In this document: positions 51,598-60,749 of the stretch, piece after piece
Layout: each line of letters starts with the position of its first letter
How positions within the stretch are numbered: position 1 is the stretch's first letter
From: Alcanivorax sediminis
Lineage (GTDB): Bacteria; Pseudomonadota; Gammaproteobacteria; Pseudomonadales; Alcanivoracaceae
Direction of reading: 5' to 3'
DNA: 64,000 nucleotides
NCBI RefSeq assembly: GCF_009601165.1
Contig: NZ_WIRE01000001.1
Coordinates: 1,302,001-1,366,000 of the forward strand
The notes under the pieces: model-generated
Told to the model about the DNA's origin: nothing
What the model saw: the letters and a program-made list of their open reading frames with translations, nothing else
Databases searched by the model: none
Program-made: the position numbers and the translations under genes

Positions 51598-52740
51598 ATG
51601 ACGATGAAACAGGGGCACGGCATGATGCCGTCAGTAGAAGCTCAAGAGGAACGGCTGGAGCAGTTCCATGAAATGCTGGACTGTGGACTGGATGTCTTCA
51701 ATCCGAGAGATAACCCCCAAAATGTCTACATCACTGATCAGTCAGAGGCTGCACGTGCGCTTGCGGACGTCACGACGCTTTTAGATGAAATCGTGCCCCA
51801 GCGGCGACTGGTCATAAGCCGACGGCAGGAGACTAGCCAGGGGCTTATCCGCAGAATCCCCAATAAGAAGACACCAGCCATCGAATCCTGCATCAATCTC
51901 ACTGAGGATGATTTCTGGGGGTACAAGGTGGACCCGGATGTTCAGGTTGTCCTGGACCTCAATAGGGAAGAGGCGGTTCGCGTCTTGACGGGGCGTCGGT
52001 TGCATGATTGCGTTGGCGGTAAAACGGTACATGATCACTATCTCGAGTATCTTCATGAACTGAAACGGCGGCTATCGGCAACTGAGATCCTTCAGTTTCG
52101 TAGACAGCAGGTGGTCAGGGAGCAGCGCAGAGTAGACAGCATCACCGGGGCAGTGAATGAGGCGTTGAGCATTTGTCGAAAAGCTCGCTTGGTGCGTGTT
52201 GATGGCAGCTACAAACAGTCTGTGCGTAGGAATAAAACCCCAGAGTGCATATCAAACGATCTAGACCGCTTCATCAGAAACATGCGGCATAACAAGCGCC
52301 AGTTTTCTGCTCTGGTGTTGGCGGTGTTCAAGATTGAATACGGGGCAAAAAAGGGCTATCACTGGCATGGATACTTTATATATGACGGTAGTAAGGTCCG
52401 CATGGATGTTTTGCTTGGCACCTACTTGAAGAGCTATTGGTGTGACGTGGTTACTAAAGGTGAAGGGGCTGGATTTAATGTGAATGTAGGTGAGGTTAGA
52501 ACGACGCTGTCGAAACGATTGCAGGTCCCTGAGCGACATTTGGCGATTGGAGAATTTCGTAAGGGCGATGCAATTCAGGAAGCCAATATGAGAGCTCTCA
52601 TCCGTTACTTCGCAAAAAAAGAACAGTCCCTTCGGCTAACCGGACAAAAGAGCGTCAATCAATTGCGCATTGTGCGAGGGCCCCGCTACAAGGCACTGAA
52701 GCAATGGAGAGACCGAACAGCGGCCAGAGAAGGTCGTTGA
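51598..52740 (+). CDS. Inovirus Gp2/YfjJ-like replication protein
   Basis: 380 residues; the ATG at 51598 or at 51604 may be used (GGAGC upstream). The C-terminal Gp2/YagK-YfjJ domain is clear: RHNKRQFSALVLAVFKIEYG, then KKGYHWHGYFIYDG with an H-x-H metal motif, LKSYWCDVVTKGEGAG, and IRYFAKKEQ, a Tyr-x-x-Lys that could be the nicking tyrosine. This layout fits a rolling-circle replication initiator. The N-terminal 180 residues are charged and unlike anything I recognise. Confidence 0.8.
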   Translation: MTMKQGHGMMPSVEAQEERLEQFHEMLDCGLDVFNPRDNPQNVYITDQSEAARALADVTTLLDEIVPQRRLVISRRQETSQGLIRRIPNKKTPAIESCINLTEDDFWGYKVDPDVQVVLDLNREEAVRVLTGRRLHDCVGGKTVHDHYLEYLHELKRRLSATEILQFRRQQVVREQRRVDSITGAVNEALSICRKARLVRVDGSYKQSVRRNKTPECISNDLDRFIRNMRHNKRQFSALVLAVFKIEYGAKKGYHWHGYFIYDGSKVRMDVLLGTYLKSYWCDVVTKGEGAGFNVNVGEVRTTLSKRLQVPERHLAIGEFRKGDAIQEANMRALIRYFAKKEQSLRLTGQKSVNQLRIVRGPRYKALKQWRDRTAAREGR

Positions 52741-52779
52741 CCTACAGTGTGAGTGCAATCAAGAGAAGGGTGGCGTGTG

Positions 52780-52800
52780 ACAGTGAGCTACGAGTAACTA
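52780..52800. repeat. Core-type word repeat inside the island
   Basis: CAGTGAGCTACGAGTAACT resembles the GAGCTACGAG word at 18411 of the core. Its presence here, at the end of a decayed gene, may mark a recombination point. Confidence 0.4.
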
Positions 52801-53180
52801 TGCCCATTGCGTTGTGGACTCCGGTGACCTGAACTGTTGCCTCATGTACCACGGAGCTGAGATCTCTTGGGAGGCGAGGAATACGCTACCTTTACCCTGA
52901 GCACGGTTGATACTGTCTATCACGGTAATGAGTCGGACAGCCTTCTCAGTCTGGCTTGGGTGCAGTATGTCGAACTAATGATGAATGCGGTCGCAGATGT
53001 TCACGAGCCCGACTCCGGCTTTTAGGAAGGCATGGCCCGGTTGATAGAGTCGAGCGGCTGTCGCTCTGGCCAATTTCACAATCTCCCGTGTATCGTCGGT
53101 AGGGTAGGGAAGCTGGACCCGGTCGCTGGCTGAGTGAAAGTTCGGCTCAAATGGCGAGGTGTACAGTTAATCAAAGACTG
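52798..53180 (-). pseudogene. Decayed 3' end of a umuC/rulB-type DNA polymerase V gene
   Basis: Read on the minus strand this translates to a run clearly like the C-terminal part of UmuC: LYTSPFEPNFHSASDRVQLP, then YPTDDTREIVKLARATAARL, YQPGHAFLKAGVGLVNI, and after an in-frame TAG, AVRLITVIDSINRAQGKGSV and APWYMRQQFRSPESTTQW before the final TAG at 52798. In-frame stops are at 52975-52977 (TAG) and 53167-53169 (TAA). The catalytic N-terminal part is absent; the SIR2 gene sits where it should be. A remnant of an error-prone polymerase gene. Confidence 0.85.
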
Positions 53181-53409
53181 CCTTTCGCAAGTTGATGCTT
53201 AGGATTCGGCCAAAGATGTCCATAACCTATGCAATACACCGTATATTGGGGGGTAGAGCAGAAAGCCGTTCTTACTCAGAAAGGTCTTTGCCTGAAAGTC
53301 AGAGTTACTGAAGCCAACAATCGCAGGCACGGCGACGGTTTTTGCGTAGCGGCTGGGCCTTCACTCAAAGTCGCGCGTGCATATGGATATTGGATAGGAA
53401 ATAGATGGA

Positions 53410-56400
53410 ATGCAGTTCATAACCAGTGGCCCCGATATTCCGGATGAGCTCTTGCAGGCTCATGAGGATGGGCGTGTGGTATTTTTTTGTGGTGCGGGCA
53501 TTTCTTATCCCGCTGGCCTGCCAGGATTCAAGGGTTTGGTGGAGGAAATCTATCGACTGAATGGGGCGGTATTTTCAGAAATTGAGGAAGATGCCTTCGA
53601 GCATGGCCAGTTCGACGCAACACTTGATCTACTGGAGCGTCGCCTCCCGGGGCAGCGCCTAGCTGTGCGAAGTAAGCTGGCAGAGGCGCTGAAACCGAAA
53701 CTCCGCCGCAAGGGTGCTACCGATACGCAAGCTGCGCTGTTGCGCTTGGCTCGCAGCCGCGAGGGTGCCCTGCGGTTGGTCACCACCAACTTTGATCGCA
53801 TCTTTCATGTAGCGGCCAAACGTATGGGCCAAGCGTTCCAGACCTATTCCGCCCCGATGCTCCCAATTCCGAAGAATAGCCGCTGGAATGGGCTGGTCTA
53901 TCTGCATGGCCTGCTGCCCGAAAAGATGGACGACACTGCACTGAACCGTCTAGTCGTCACCAGTGGTGATTTTGGTTTGGCATACTTAACGGAACGCTGG
54001 GCGGCCCGCTTCGTGAGCGAGTTGTTCCGCAACTACGTTGTCTGCTTCGTAGGTTACAGCATCAACGACCCAGTGCTCCGCTACATGATGGATGCACTGG
54101 CAGCTGATCGGATGCTAGGTGAGGTGACACTGCAGGCCTGGGCCCTGGGTGATTGCGAGCCGGGGCAAGAGCACCGTAAGACCATTGAGTGGGAGGCCAA
54201 GGGTGTTGCTCCTATCCTCTACACAGTACCGGCTGGCAGCCATGACCATTCTGCACTGCACCAAACCCTCCACGCTTGGGCAGACACCTACCGAGACGGG
54301 GTACAGGGCAAAGAGGCCATCGTCGTTAAACATTCGATGGCCCAGCCACAAGACAGCACGCAGCAGGACGATTTCGTCGGACGAATGGTGTGGGCTTTAT
54401 CGGACAAAACAGGTTTGCCGGCCAAGAGATTTGCAGATATCAATCCCGCCCCTTCACTGGACTGGCTGTTGGAGCCCTTCGTGCATGAGCGCTTTGGGCA
54501 CAGTGATCTGGCACGCTTCGGCGTACCGCCCCGGGATGAGGAGGACACCAAGCTGCGCTTCAGTCTCGTTCGACGGCCTGCGCCCTATGACCGCGCACCT
54601 ACAATGCTGCTCGTCTCTGGAGGTTTCGTTAGCAGCCAATGGGATGATTGTATGTTTCACCTCGCCCGCTGGCTGGTGCGCCATCTGGATGACCCCAGAT
54701 TAATTATCTGGATTGCTGAACGCGGAGGGCAGTTGCACGACCGTTTGCAGTGGTTGATTGAGCACGAACTGGATCGCTTTGCCGCGCTGGAGCGGGATAG
54801 CAAGACTTCCGAGCTCGATGAAATTCGCTTGCATTCCCCTAGGGCCATCCCCGGTCTGCAAATGCGTACCTTGTGGCGGCTGCTGCTTGGTGGCCGAGTG
54901 AAATCTCTTGGGCATGCGTCGGACCTGTATCGCTGGCAGGGCCGTCTTAAACGTGAAGGAATGACAGCAACACTCCGCCTTGAGTTGCGCGATTTACTCG
55001 CGCCCAAGGTGAGACTAAAGAAGCCGTTTCGCTGGAGCGGCGATGATTCTAATAGCACTGACGTGCCCATGCGAATCAGGCAGTTGGTGGATTGGGAGCT
55101 CGAGTTGGCTGCTCATCATGTGCATACGACCCTGCGGAGCCTTGCCGATGAGCCATGGAAATCTGCGCTGCCGCATTTGATCGATGATTTCCATCAACTG
55201 TTGCGCGATGCTCTGGACATTTTACGTGAATTGGGCGAGGCCGATGACCGTAGCGATCGTTCACACTGGGACCTACCGTCAATCACGCCCCACTGGCAGA
55301 ACCGGGGTTTCCGAGACTGGGTGACCCTGATCGAGTTACTGCGCGATGCATGGCTGGCAGTTCACGCAACCGACTTCGCGCGCTCCACTCGAGTCGCTCA
55401 AGCTTGGTTTGACTTACCGTACCCAACCTTCAAGCGCCTTGCCCTTTTTGCCGCGAGCCACGACGATTGCATTCCGCCTGAGCAGTGGGTGGATTGGCTC
55501 TTGGCCGACGACGCGTGGTGGTTGTGGACCACAGATTTGGGGCGTGAGGTATACAGGCTCTTCGTTCTGCAGGGACGACATTTGACCGGGGCCGTTCAGG
55601 CGCGCTTGGAGGTTGCCATCTTGGCGGGGCCGCCCCGCGAGATGTATCGGGCTGACTTGGACGTAGATTGCTGGAAGGAGTTGGAGAGTCGCTCTGTTTG
55701 GCTTCATCTGGCCAAGCTGAAAAGTTCTGGTTTACCTTTAGGTGCATCTGCAGCGGCACGCCTAGAGGAGATCGCCAATGCCTATCCGCAATGGCAATTG
55801 GCAATCAACGAAAGTGACGAGTTCTCACACTGGATGAGTGGCACTGGCGATCCGGATTATGAGAATAGCCGGGACGTCGACATTGCGCCTCGCAAGAGGC
55901 GGGAATTAGTAGAATGGCTCACAAAGCCGCCTCCCGAGCGGCGCCCTTTATATGAAGATACGTGGAGTGACGTTTGTCGTACGCGTTTTTTTCACTGTCT
56001 TTTTGCGCTATGCGACTTGGCACGAAATGACGTGTGGCCCGCAGGTCGATGGCGTGAAGCGCTGCAGACGTGGGCGGAAGACAGTATGGTGTTGCGCTCT
56101 TGGCAATATGCTGCTCCGGTAGTGCAGGCCATGCCAGACGCTATGCTGCAAGAGATTGACCATGCAGTGACTTGGTGGATGAAGGTCGGATCTAAATCCA
56201 TCAACCGCCATGAGGATATCTTGCTGGACCTTTGCCGTCGCGTGCTGGCACTGCCGTTGGAAACTGACTCAGGTTCCCGCATCATCCGTAGTGGCGTCGA
56301 GATCTATGACCCTGTCAGCTCTGCCATCAATCATCCCATCGGACATGTCACCCAGGCTCTAATCAACTTGTGGTTCAGGCAGACCCCGAAGGACAACGAC

Positions 56401-57243
56401 CTGCTTCCTGAGGAGCTCAAGCCAATCTTTACTGCTCTGTGTGATGAACAATTGGATCGCTTTCGCCACGGCCGGGTGCTGCTGTGTTCGCGTCTGGTTG
56501 CATTTTTCCGAGTGGACCGCCTCTGGACTGAGCAGCACCTGTTGCCGTTGTTTAGTTGGAGCAAGCCCGTCGAAGCAAAGGCCGCGTGGGAGGGTTTTCT
56601 CTGGTCGCCGCGCTTGCACCAGCCGTTGCTAACCGCCTTCAAGTCGCAATTCCTAGATAGCGTAAACCACTATGCTGATATGGGCGAGCATCGCCAGCAG
56701 TTCGCGACTTTTTTGACTTATGCGGCATTAGGGCCGACAGAGGCATACACCGTGGAGGAGTTCCGGTCTGCGATTAGTGTTCTCCCCAAAGAGGGCCTGG
56801 AGGTGTCCGCGCAGGCGCTCTCCCAGGCATTAGCAGGCGCAGCCGATCAAGCTGAGGACTACTGGAAAAACCGTGCTCAGCCGTTCTGGCAACAGATATG
56901 GCCAAAGTCCCGGGACCTGGCCACGCCGCGCATAGCCGAGTCTTTGGCTCGTGTGGTGATTGCCGCCAGAGGTGAATTCCCAGCGGCCTTGGTCGCAGTG
57001 CAGGATTGGCTGCAACCGCTTGAGCACCCAGACTATGTCATACACTTGCTACACGAATCCGGTTTGTGCAGACACTTCCCTGCTGAGGCGTTACTTCTAC
57101 TAAATGCCGTTATTTCCGATCAACAGTGGGCTCCCCGGGAATTGGGCCAGTGCTTGGACGAGATTGTGGAAACTGCGCCACAGTTTGGACAGGATATCCA
57201 TTACCGGCGACTACAAGAGTACTACCGGAGGCACCGGATGTGA
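53410..57243 (+). CDS. Large SIR2-domain protein, probable anti-phage NADase
   Basis: 1277 residues. The N-terminal SIR2-like domain (about 10-290) has FFCGAGISYPAGLPGF (Gly28-Ala-Gly-Ile-Ser32), TTNFD with Asn127, and YLHG with His166, the residues needed for NAD binding and cleavage, then VGYSINDPVLRYMM. The rest is one long mainly helical, Trp/Arg-rich region with no repeat I can name; the C-terminal part resembles DUF4020, found with SIR2 in bacteria. SIR2-fusion proteins of this size (DSR type) deplete NAD on phage infection. Start at the ATG; GATGGA is a weak ribosome-binding site. Two small membrane-protein genes follow. Confidence 0.85.
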   Translation: MQFITSGPDIPDELLQAHEDGRVVFFCGAGISYPAGLPGFKGLVEEIYRLNGAVFSEIEEDAFEHGQFDATLDLLERRLPGQRLAVRSKLAEALKPKLRRKGATDTQAALLRLARSREGALRLVTTNFDRIFHVAAKRMGQAFQTYSAPMLPIPKNSRWNGLVYLHGLLPEKMDDTALNRLVVTSGDFGLAYLTERWAARFVSELFRNYVVCFVGYSINDPVLRYMMDALAADRMLGEVTLQAWALGDCEPGQEHRKTIEWEAKGVAPILYTVPAGSHDHSALHQTLHAWADTYRDGVQGKEAIVVKHSMAQPQDSTQQDDFVGRMVWALSDKTGLPAKRFADINPAPSLDWLLEPFVHERFGHSDLARFGVPPRDEEDTKLRFSLVRRPAPYDRAPTMLLVSGGFVSSQWDDCMFHLARWLVRHLDDPRLIIWIAERGGQLHDRLQWLIEHELDRFAALERDSKTSELDEIRLHSPRAIPGLQMRTLWRLLLGGRVKSLGHASDLYRWQGRLKREGMTATLRLELRDLLAPKVRLKKPFRWSGDDSNSTDVPMRIRQLVDWELELAAHHVHTTLRSLADEPWKSALPHLIDDFHQLLRDALDILRELGEADDRSDRSHWDLPSITPHWQNRGFRDWVTLIELLRDAWLAVHATDFARSTRVAQAWFDLPYPTFKRLALFAASHDDCIPPEQWVDWLLADDAWWLWTTDLGREVYRLFVLQGRHLTGAVQARLEVAILAGPPREMYRADLDVDCWKELESRSVWLHLAKLKSSGLPLGASAAARLEEIANAYPQWQLAINESDEFSHWMSGTGDPDYENSRDVDIAPRKRRELVEWLTKPPPERRPLYEDTWSDVCRTRFFHCLFALCDLARNDVWPAGRWREALQTWAEDSMVLRSWQYAAPVVQAMPDAMLQEIDHAVTWWMKVGSKSINRHEDILLDLCRRVLALPLETDSGSRIIRSGVEIYDPVSSAINHPIGHVTQALINLWFRQTPKDNDLLPEELKPIFTALCDEQLDRFRHGRVLLCSRLVAFFRVDRLWTEQHLLPLFSWSKPVEAKAAWEGFLWSPRLHQPLLTAFKSQFLDSVNHYADMGEHRQQFATFLTYAALGPTEAYTVEEFRSAISVLPKEGLEVSAQALSQALAGAADQAEDYWKNRAQPFWQQIWPKSRDLATPRIAESLARVVIAARGEFPAALVAVQDWLQPLEHPDYVIHLLHESGLCRHFPAEALLLLNAVISDQQWAPRELGQCLDEIVETAPQFGQDIHYRRLQEYYRRHRM

Positions 57244-57353
57244 TGGCGACCTCATAAAGACGCTAAACCATCTGGGTCTAATAAACGGCATGACGACGAA
57301 CTAGTTTTTCGCTACGTTCCAGATCAGCCGCAAATACGGGCGTTATCTGACAA

Positions 57354-57815
57354 ATGGTTGTGTATGTTATGGCTGAAAAATTATTCGTCGGCTTTATTGG
57401 TGCAGCACTGGCCCTGTTAATTCGAGAGATAGTCACGTTTTGGAAGACGACGATAAAACGGAAGCGTATTGCGGCTCTTTGCTGCGAGCACCTAAAGAAA
57501 ATACAAGAAGACCTTCAGGGGCACGTCGAGATACATAACGGGAACGCCAAATTCAGCGAAACACAATACTCTGAAGTGGCTGTTGGCGATTTTTTGTACG
57601 ATCTTGTGACGAGCAACATTGATTGCTTCGGAAGTGTTGACTCAGTAAAAGAGACTGTTAATTTTTTTCACCACTATATGGTGAATATGAGAACCATAAG
57701 GTCAAGGCTTGACGCATCGATTAATGGAACAGCAAATCTTACTGAAGAAACATACAATAAGATTTTGGGGAATTTGAACGAGGCGATTAATGAATTGAGG
57801 TTGGCTAGCACATAG
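57354..57815 (+). CDS. Small protein with N-terminal membrane segment
   Basis: 153 residues; the start at 57354 or the ATG at 57369 may be used. N-terminal TM helix (FVGFIGAALALLIREIV), a basic stretch (KTTIKRKRI), then a soluble helical domain with no motifs I recognise. It begins 110 bases after the SIR2 gene on the same strand. Base composition is AT-richer than the core. Confidence 0.65.
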   Translation: MVVYVMAEKLFVGFIGAALALLIREIVTFWKTTIKRKRIAALCCEHLKKIQEDLQGHVEIHNGNAKFSETQYSEVAVGDFLYDLVTSNIDCFGSVDSVKETVNFFHHYMVNMRTIRSRLDASINGTANLTEETYNKILGNLNEAINELRLAST

Positions 57816-57905
57816 CAATCAGAGGCAAACAGGTCATAATCATGCACGTTATTCGAGCTAGTTTTCGTCGCTCCTAGCATTAAGTTGTAAGACTATCAGG
57901 AAACT

Positions 57906-58325
57906 ATGAATAATTCGGAAATATTTAATGAATACACCGCCCATTGGATGTCGCGCGTAGAGTCGATGAATCACTCCGTCATCCTTATTTCGGGTGGTAT
58001 TATGAGTATTACAATTGGGGCTTTCCTCACTTCTAATCCCCCTTTGTTAGACCCATGGGCGGCCAGTGTGATTCGTTCTGCTTGGGTTTTGCTCGCATTA
58101 AGTTTGGCCAGTGCTGTCCTGTTAAAATTTTTTTTGGTAATTTCAGGAGCACTTACGCTAACAGAACTTGAAGGAAAAACCACTAAGGGCGAGGAGGGAG
58201 TTGCTAATTCACCTAGGTGGTTGCGTGTGGTCGCTTGGTGCTTTGGAATAACTGCTGTCTCGGCATGTTTGGTTGGCTTTACATTAATAGCAATAGGTGC
58301 GGGCTCCCTTCTTGCAGTAGGGTAG
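57906..58325 (+). CDS. Four-TM membrane protein of unknown function
   Basis: 139 residues with about four hydrophobic helices: SVILISGGIMSITIGAFL, VIRSAWVLLALSLASAVLLK, an LVISGALTL segment, and WCFGITAVSACLVGFTLIAI. AGGAAACT precedes the ATG. Same strand as the SIR2 gene and 90 bases after the preceding small gene. May belong to a SIR2-linked cassette, but this is inference. Confidence 0.65.
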   Translation: MNNSEIFNEYTAHWMSRVESMNHSVILISGGIMSITIGAFLTSNPPLLDPWAASVIRSAWVLLALSLASAVLLKFFLVISGALTLTELEGKTTKGEEGVANSPRWLRVVAWCFGITAVSACLVGFTLIAIGAGSLLAVG

Positions 58326-58529
58326 CTATATAAGCCGACAGTGACTAAGCTGTGGCCGACTTTATTTAATGTCTCCTGCTATGGTCTCTGGTTGCGGATT
58401 ATTAAATATAAAATTGTCAGGATACTTTAAATGGCTGGCTAAGCACGTTAGGCCCGAATGGGCCTAGCATGCTTGTGATGAATTACTTGCTTGAATTATT
58501 GATATTGGCGTCACCTTGAACAATTCAAA

Positions 58530-59342
58530 CTAGATAACCGGCTCGCCCAGCTCTTCCTTAATCTCCATGAACTCCTCCGGGTATGTCTTTTGCAACGAGG
58601 CATACTGGATATAGTCGGCATCCTGCATGATGCTGAGTACGCGACGACCATCTGAAGTCGTTACATCGTAGATGTACCCTTGGACAGACAGGTTCTTGTT
58701 CAGGAAGGCCTCCTGGATTTGCTGGTCCCCGAAGGACGTAGCATAGGTATAGCCTGGTTGAAGTGGATCAGTGCTCAGGTCGGCGGTCTTGGTGTCAGAA
58801 AAGAGCTCTTCTCCTGTGCTGCGTTGGGTAATGCTGACGTTGAGAACGAATTGCTCAATGGCGAAGCTAGCATTGTTGTCCAGCTCCACTTTAACGGCCA
58901 CGACGCCCATATAGTCGCCTCCCAAAGGTGCAAGGGTGACAGGCAGCTCTTTCATGGATTGCTTGATGTTAGCCCGGCTATCCAGGAAGACCTTGTGTAG
59001 TTCCGTGAGTGTCTGGATATCCTTGTCGCGCTGGAGTGTCTCGAGGAACTCCTCATGCTTAGCCACGCGGTCGATCACCTGGCCGTAGGACAGTCCGTGA
59101 AGCGACTCGATATCGTTCTGGGCAATATCTATACCGGGATCATTCGGGTCAATCGGGAGCTCATAGGGGGCGGTATAGAGCTGGTACTGGCGCACGAACT
59201 CTTCTTTCTCTTCGCCACCCAGTGATTTGAGGATGCCGTTGTAGGATGCCCGGATCAGGTTGTCCGTGGAGGCGTCGAATTTCTCTCCACAACCGGTTAG
59301 CAGGGCGGTGAGAGCAATGAGTATCAGAAGGTGTCCTTTCAT
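58530..59342 (-). CDS. Lipoprotein of unknown function (pair, second gene)
   Basis: 270 residues with a lipoprotein signal (HLLILIALTALLTGCGEKF). The body contains a helical part (about 30-140) and a beta-rich part that looks like an extracellular domain (YMGVVAVKVELDNNASFAIE, VLNVSITQRSTGEELF). Family not recognised. It starts 30 bases after the stop of the upstream lipoprotein gene. Confidence 0.75.
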   Translation of the reverse strand: MKGHLLILIALTALLTGCGEKFDASTDNLIRASYNGILKSLGGEEKEEFVRQYQLYTAPYELPIDPNDPGIDIAQNDIESLHGLSYGQVIDRVAKHEEFLETLQRDKDIQTLTELHKVFLDSRANIKQSMKELPVTLAPLGGDYMGVVAVKVELDNNASFAIEQFVLNVSITQRSTGEELFSDTKTADLSTDPLQPGYTYATSFGDQQIQEAFLNKNLSVQGYIYDVTTSDGRRVLSIMQDADYIQYASLQKTYPEEFMEIKEELGEPVI

Positions 59343-59372
59343 GATCGTTTCCTTTTGGTTGAAGGGTGCAGG

Positions 59373-60470
59373 CTATTGGCAATCAAGCCCGGTTTGGGTC
59401 CGTTGAGTGATGTAATTGAAGAGGCCGCTGCTATTGGAGTACGCATCTCCAATGGCCTGCCTGAGGCGCGCATCCAGATAGGGAGCACGTTGGTGGGTTT
59501 CATCCTGTGGTTTGCGTAGCGCGAGACCTCCTCCTATCAGCACAAATGTGTTGTCTTCAGCGACTGACCATTGCAGGAACTCATAGGCGGATGCGACGTT
59601 GAAGGTGCTCAAAATCTGGTTGATCTTGGCGAGATTTGCTTGCGCAGTTTCGTCGGCTTTTTCCTCATCTCGAGCTATGCCCTCTATCAGTGTGGTAAGC
59701 CGTGCAGCTTCTTCTTCAGCGGCTTGGATTGAGCCTTCAAAGTTGGCGCGGTGCGCCCTGATGCTGCCGTTCATCTCCTTTTCGTGATAACTGTAGGATT
59801 TTTCGAGTGAGGCAATGACTGCTGGTTTGACTTCGTCGAAGTTCTTGCGGGCGTAGTAGTTATACTGCTGGGCAGTTTTTGAGGTGTCGTTACGGTTCTC
59901 GGCAATCGTCTCGATATCAGAGATGTAGTTCAGTACATCACTGCCTCGGACAGGGAAGTACAGCCTATCGATCAGAGGAATCATTTGGTCGATGGTTTTG
60001 GTGCGGACCACATCCAAAGTGGCCTTGATCTTAGCCATCTGAGGTTCGTGTTCGGCGCGAACGGACGCATCATAGCTATCGTCTTCCAGCAAGATCTTCA
60101 GCCTTTCGGCTTTCTCCAGCTCTTTCTCTCTTTGGGCGGTAAAGCGTCGTAAATGCGAGTCCAGGTACGTAGTTGTCAAGGCGGCCTCGCACTGGTCTGC
60201 CTGCTGGGCTAGCTTTTCCGTGTAGTAGGCATGGATGCCATTGATCTCGCAGCGGTACTCCACCAAGTCCCTCCCTCGGTCATCCTTGACGAGGTCCCAG
60301 GAAGTGCTTTCACAGAGAGAGCGGTGATCGAAGGTTTCGCCTATCTTGAACTCGGGATAATCGTCAAAGCGCCCCTCTTTGACGATTTCAATGTCGTTGC
60401 CCTGAAGGCAGCCGGATAGTGATATGGCCGTATAAAGGCCTGCAACTACGCGAAGGCATAAAGTGCCCAT
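59373..60470 (-). CDS. Lipoprotein with coiled-coil region (pair, first gene)
   Basis: 365 residues. The signal peptide ends TAISLSGCLQG, a lipobox. The middle (about 100-270) is heptad-like and charged (KELEKAERLKILLEDD, IQAAEEEAARLTTLIEGIARDEEKA), a coiled coil. Its end is close to the next lipoprotein gene, so the two are an operon. Divergent from the XRE regulator gene. Confidence 0.75.
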   Translation of the reverse strand: MGTLCLRVVAGLYTAISLSGCLQGNDIEIVKEGRFDDYPEFKIGETFDHRSLCESTSWDLVKDDRGRDLVEYRCEINGIHAYYTEKLAQQADQCEAALTTTYLDSHLRRFTAQREKELEKAERLKILLEDDSYDASVRAEHEPQMAKIKATLDVVRTKTIDQMIPLIDRLYFPVRGSDVLNYISDIETIAENRNDTSKTAQQYNYYARKNFDEVKPAVIASLEKSYSYHEKEMNGSIRAHRANFEGSIQAAEEEAARLTTLIEGIARDEEKADETAQANLAKINQILSTFNVASAYEFLQWSVAEDNTFVLIGGGLALRKPQDETHQRAPYLDARLRQAIGDAYSNSSGLFNYITQRTQTGLDCQ

Positions 60471-60727
60471 CGGTATCTCCTTGTTGGTGTGAATATTGGA
60501 AAATCGGCCCTGTTGGCCTTTGGTGAGGCAGGGTGCTCTCTTTAGTCTTGTTTTTATGTCGTCAGATCAGCCGGGACTCTCAATATCGGTCTTCCCAGGT
60601 GGGTTTCCGATTTGAGGTTATCTGGCTTGTATTGGTCATAATGATGCTGATTGAATCAATATAACCTGTATAAAGGTCAAAGTGTCTTGTATGGTGCGTG
60701 GATGGTCAACCCCCGAATGGCCACTCT

Positions 60728-60745
60728 CTCCGATGTATATCGGAG
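60728..60745 (+). promoter_or_regulatory. Inverted repeat covering the XRE gene ribosome-binding site
   Basis: CTCCGAT, loop GTAT, ATCGGAG. The right arm contains most of the GGAGG of the regulator gene (60742-60746), 3 bases before the start codon. It may be an autoregulatory operator, or an RNA hairpin that hides the ribosome-binding site. Confidence 0.6.
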
Positions 60746-60749
60746 GTGC

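Noticed and set aside
53229..53447. A 72-codon open frame between the umuC remnant and the SIR2 gene
   Set aside because: No ribosome-binding site, no recognisable motif, and it overlaps the SIR2 start in another frame.
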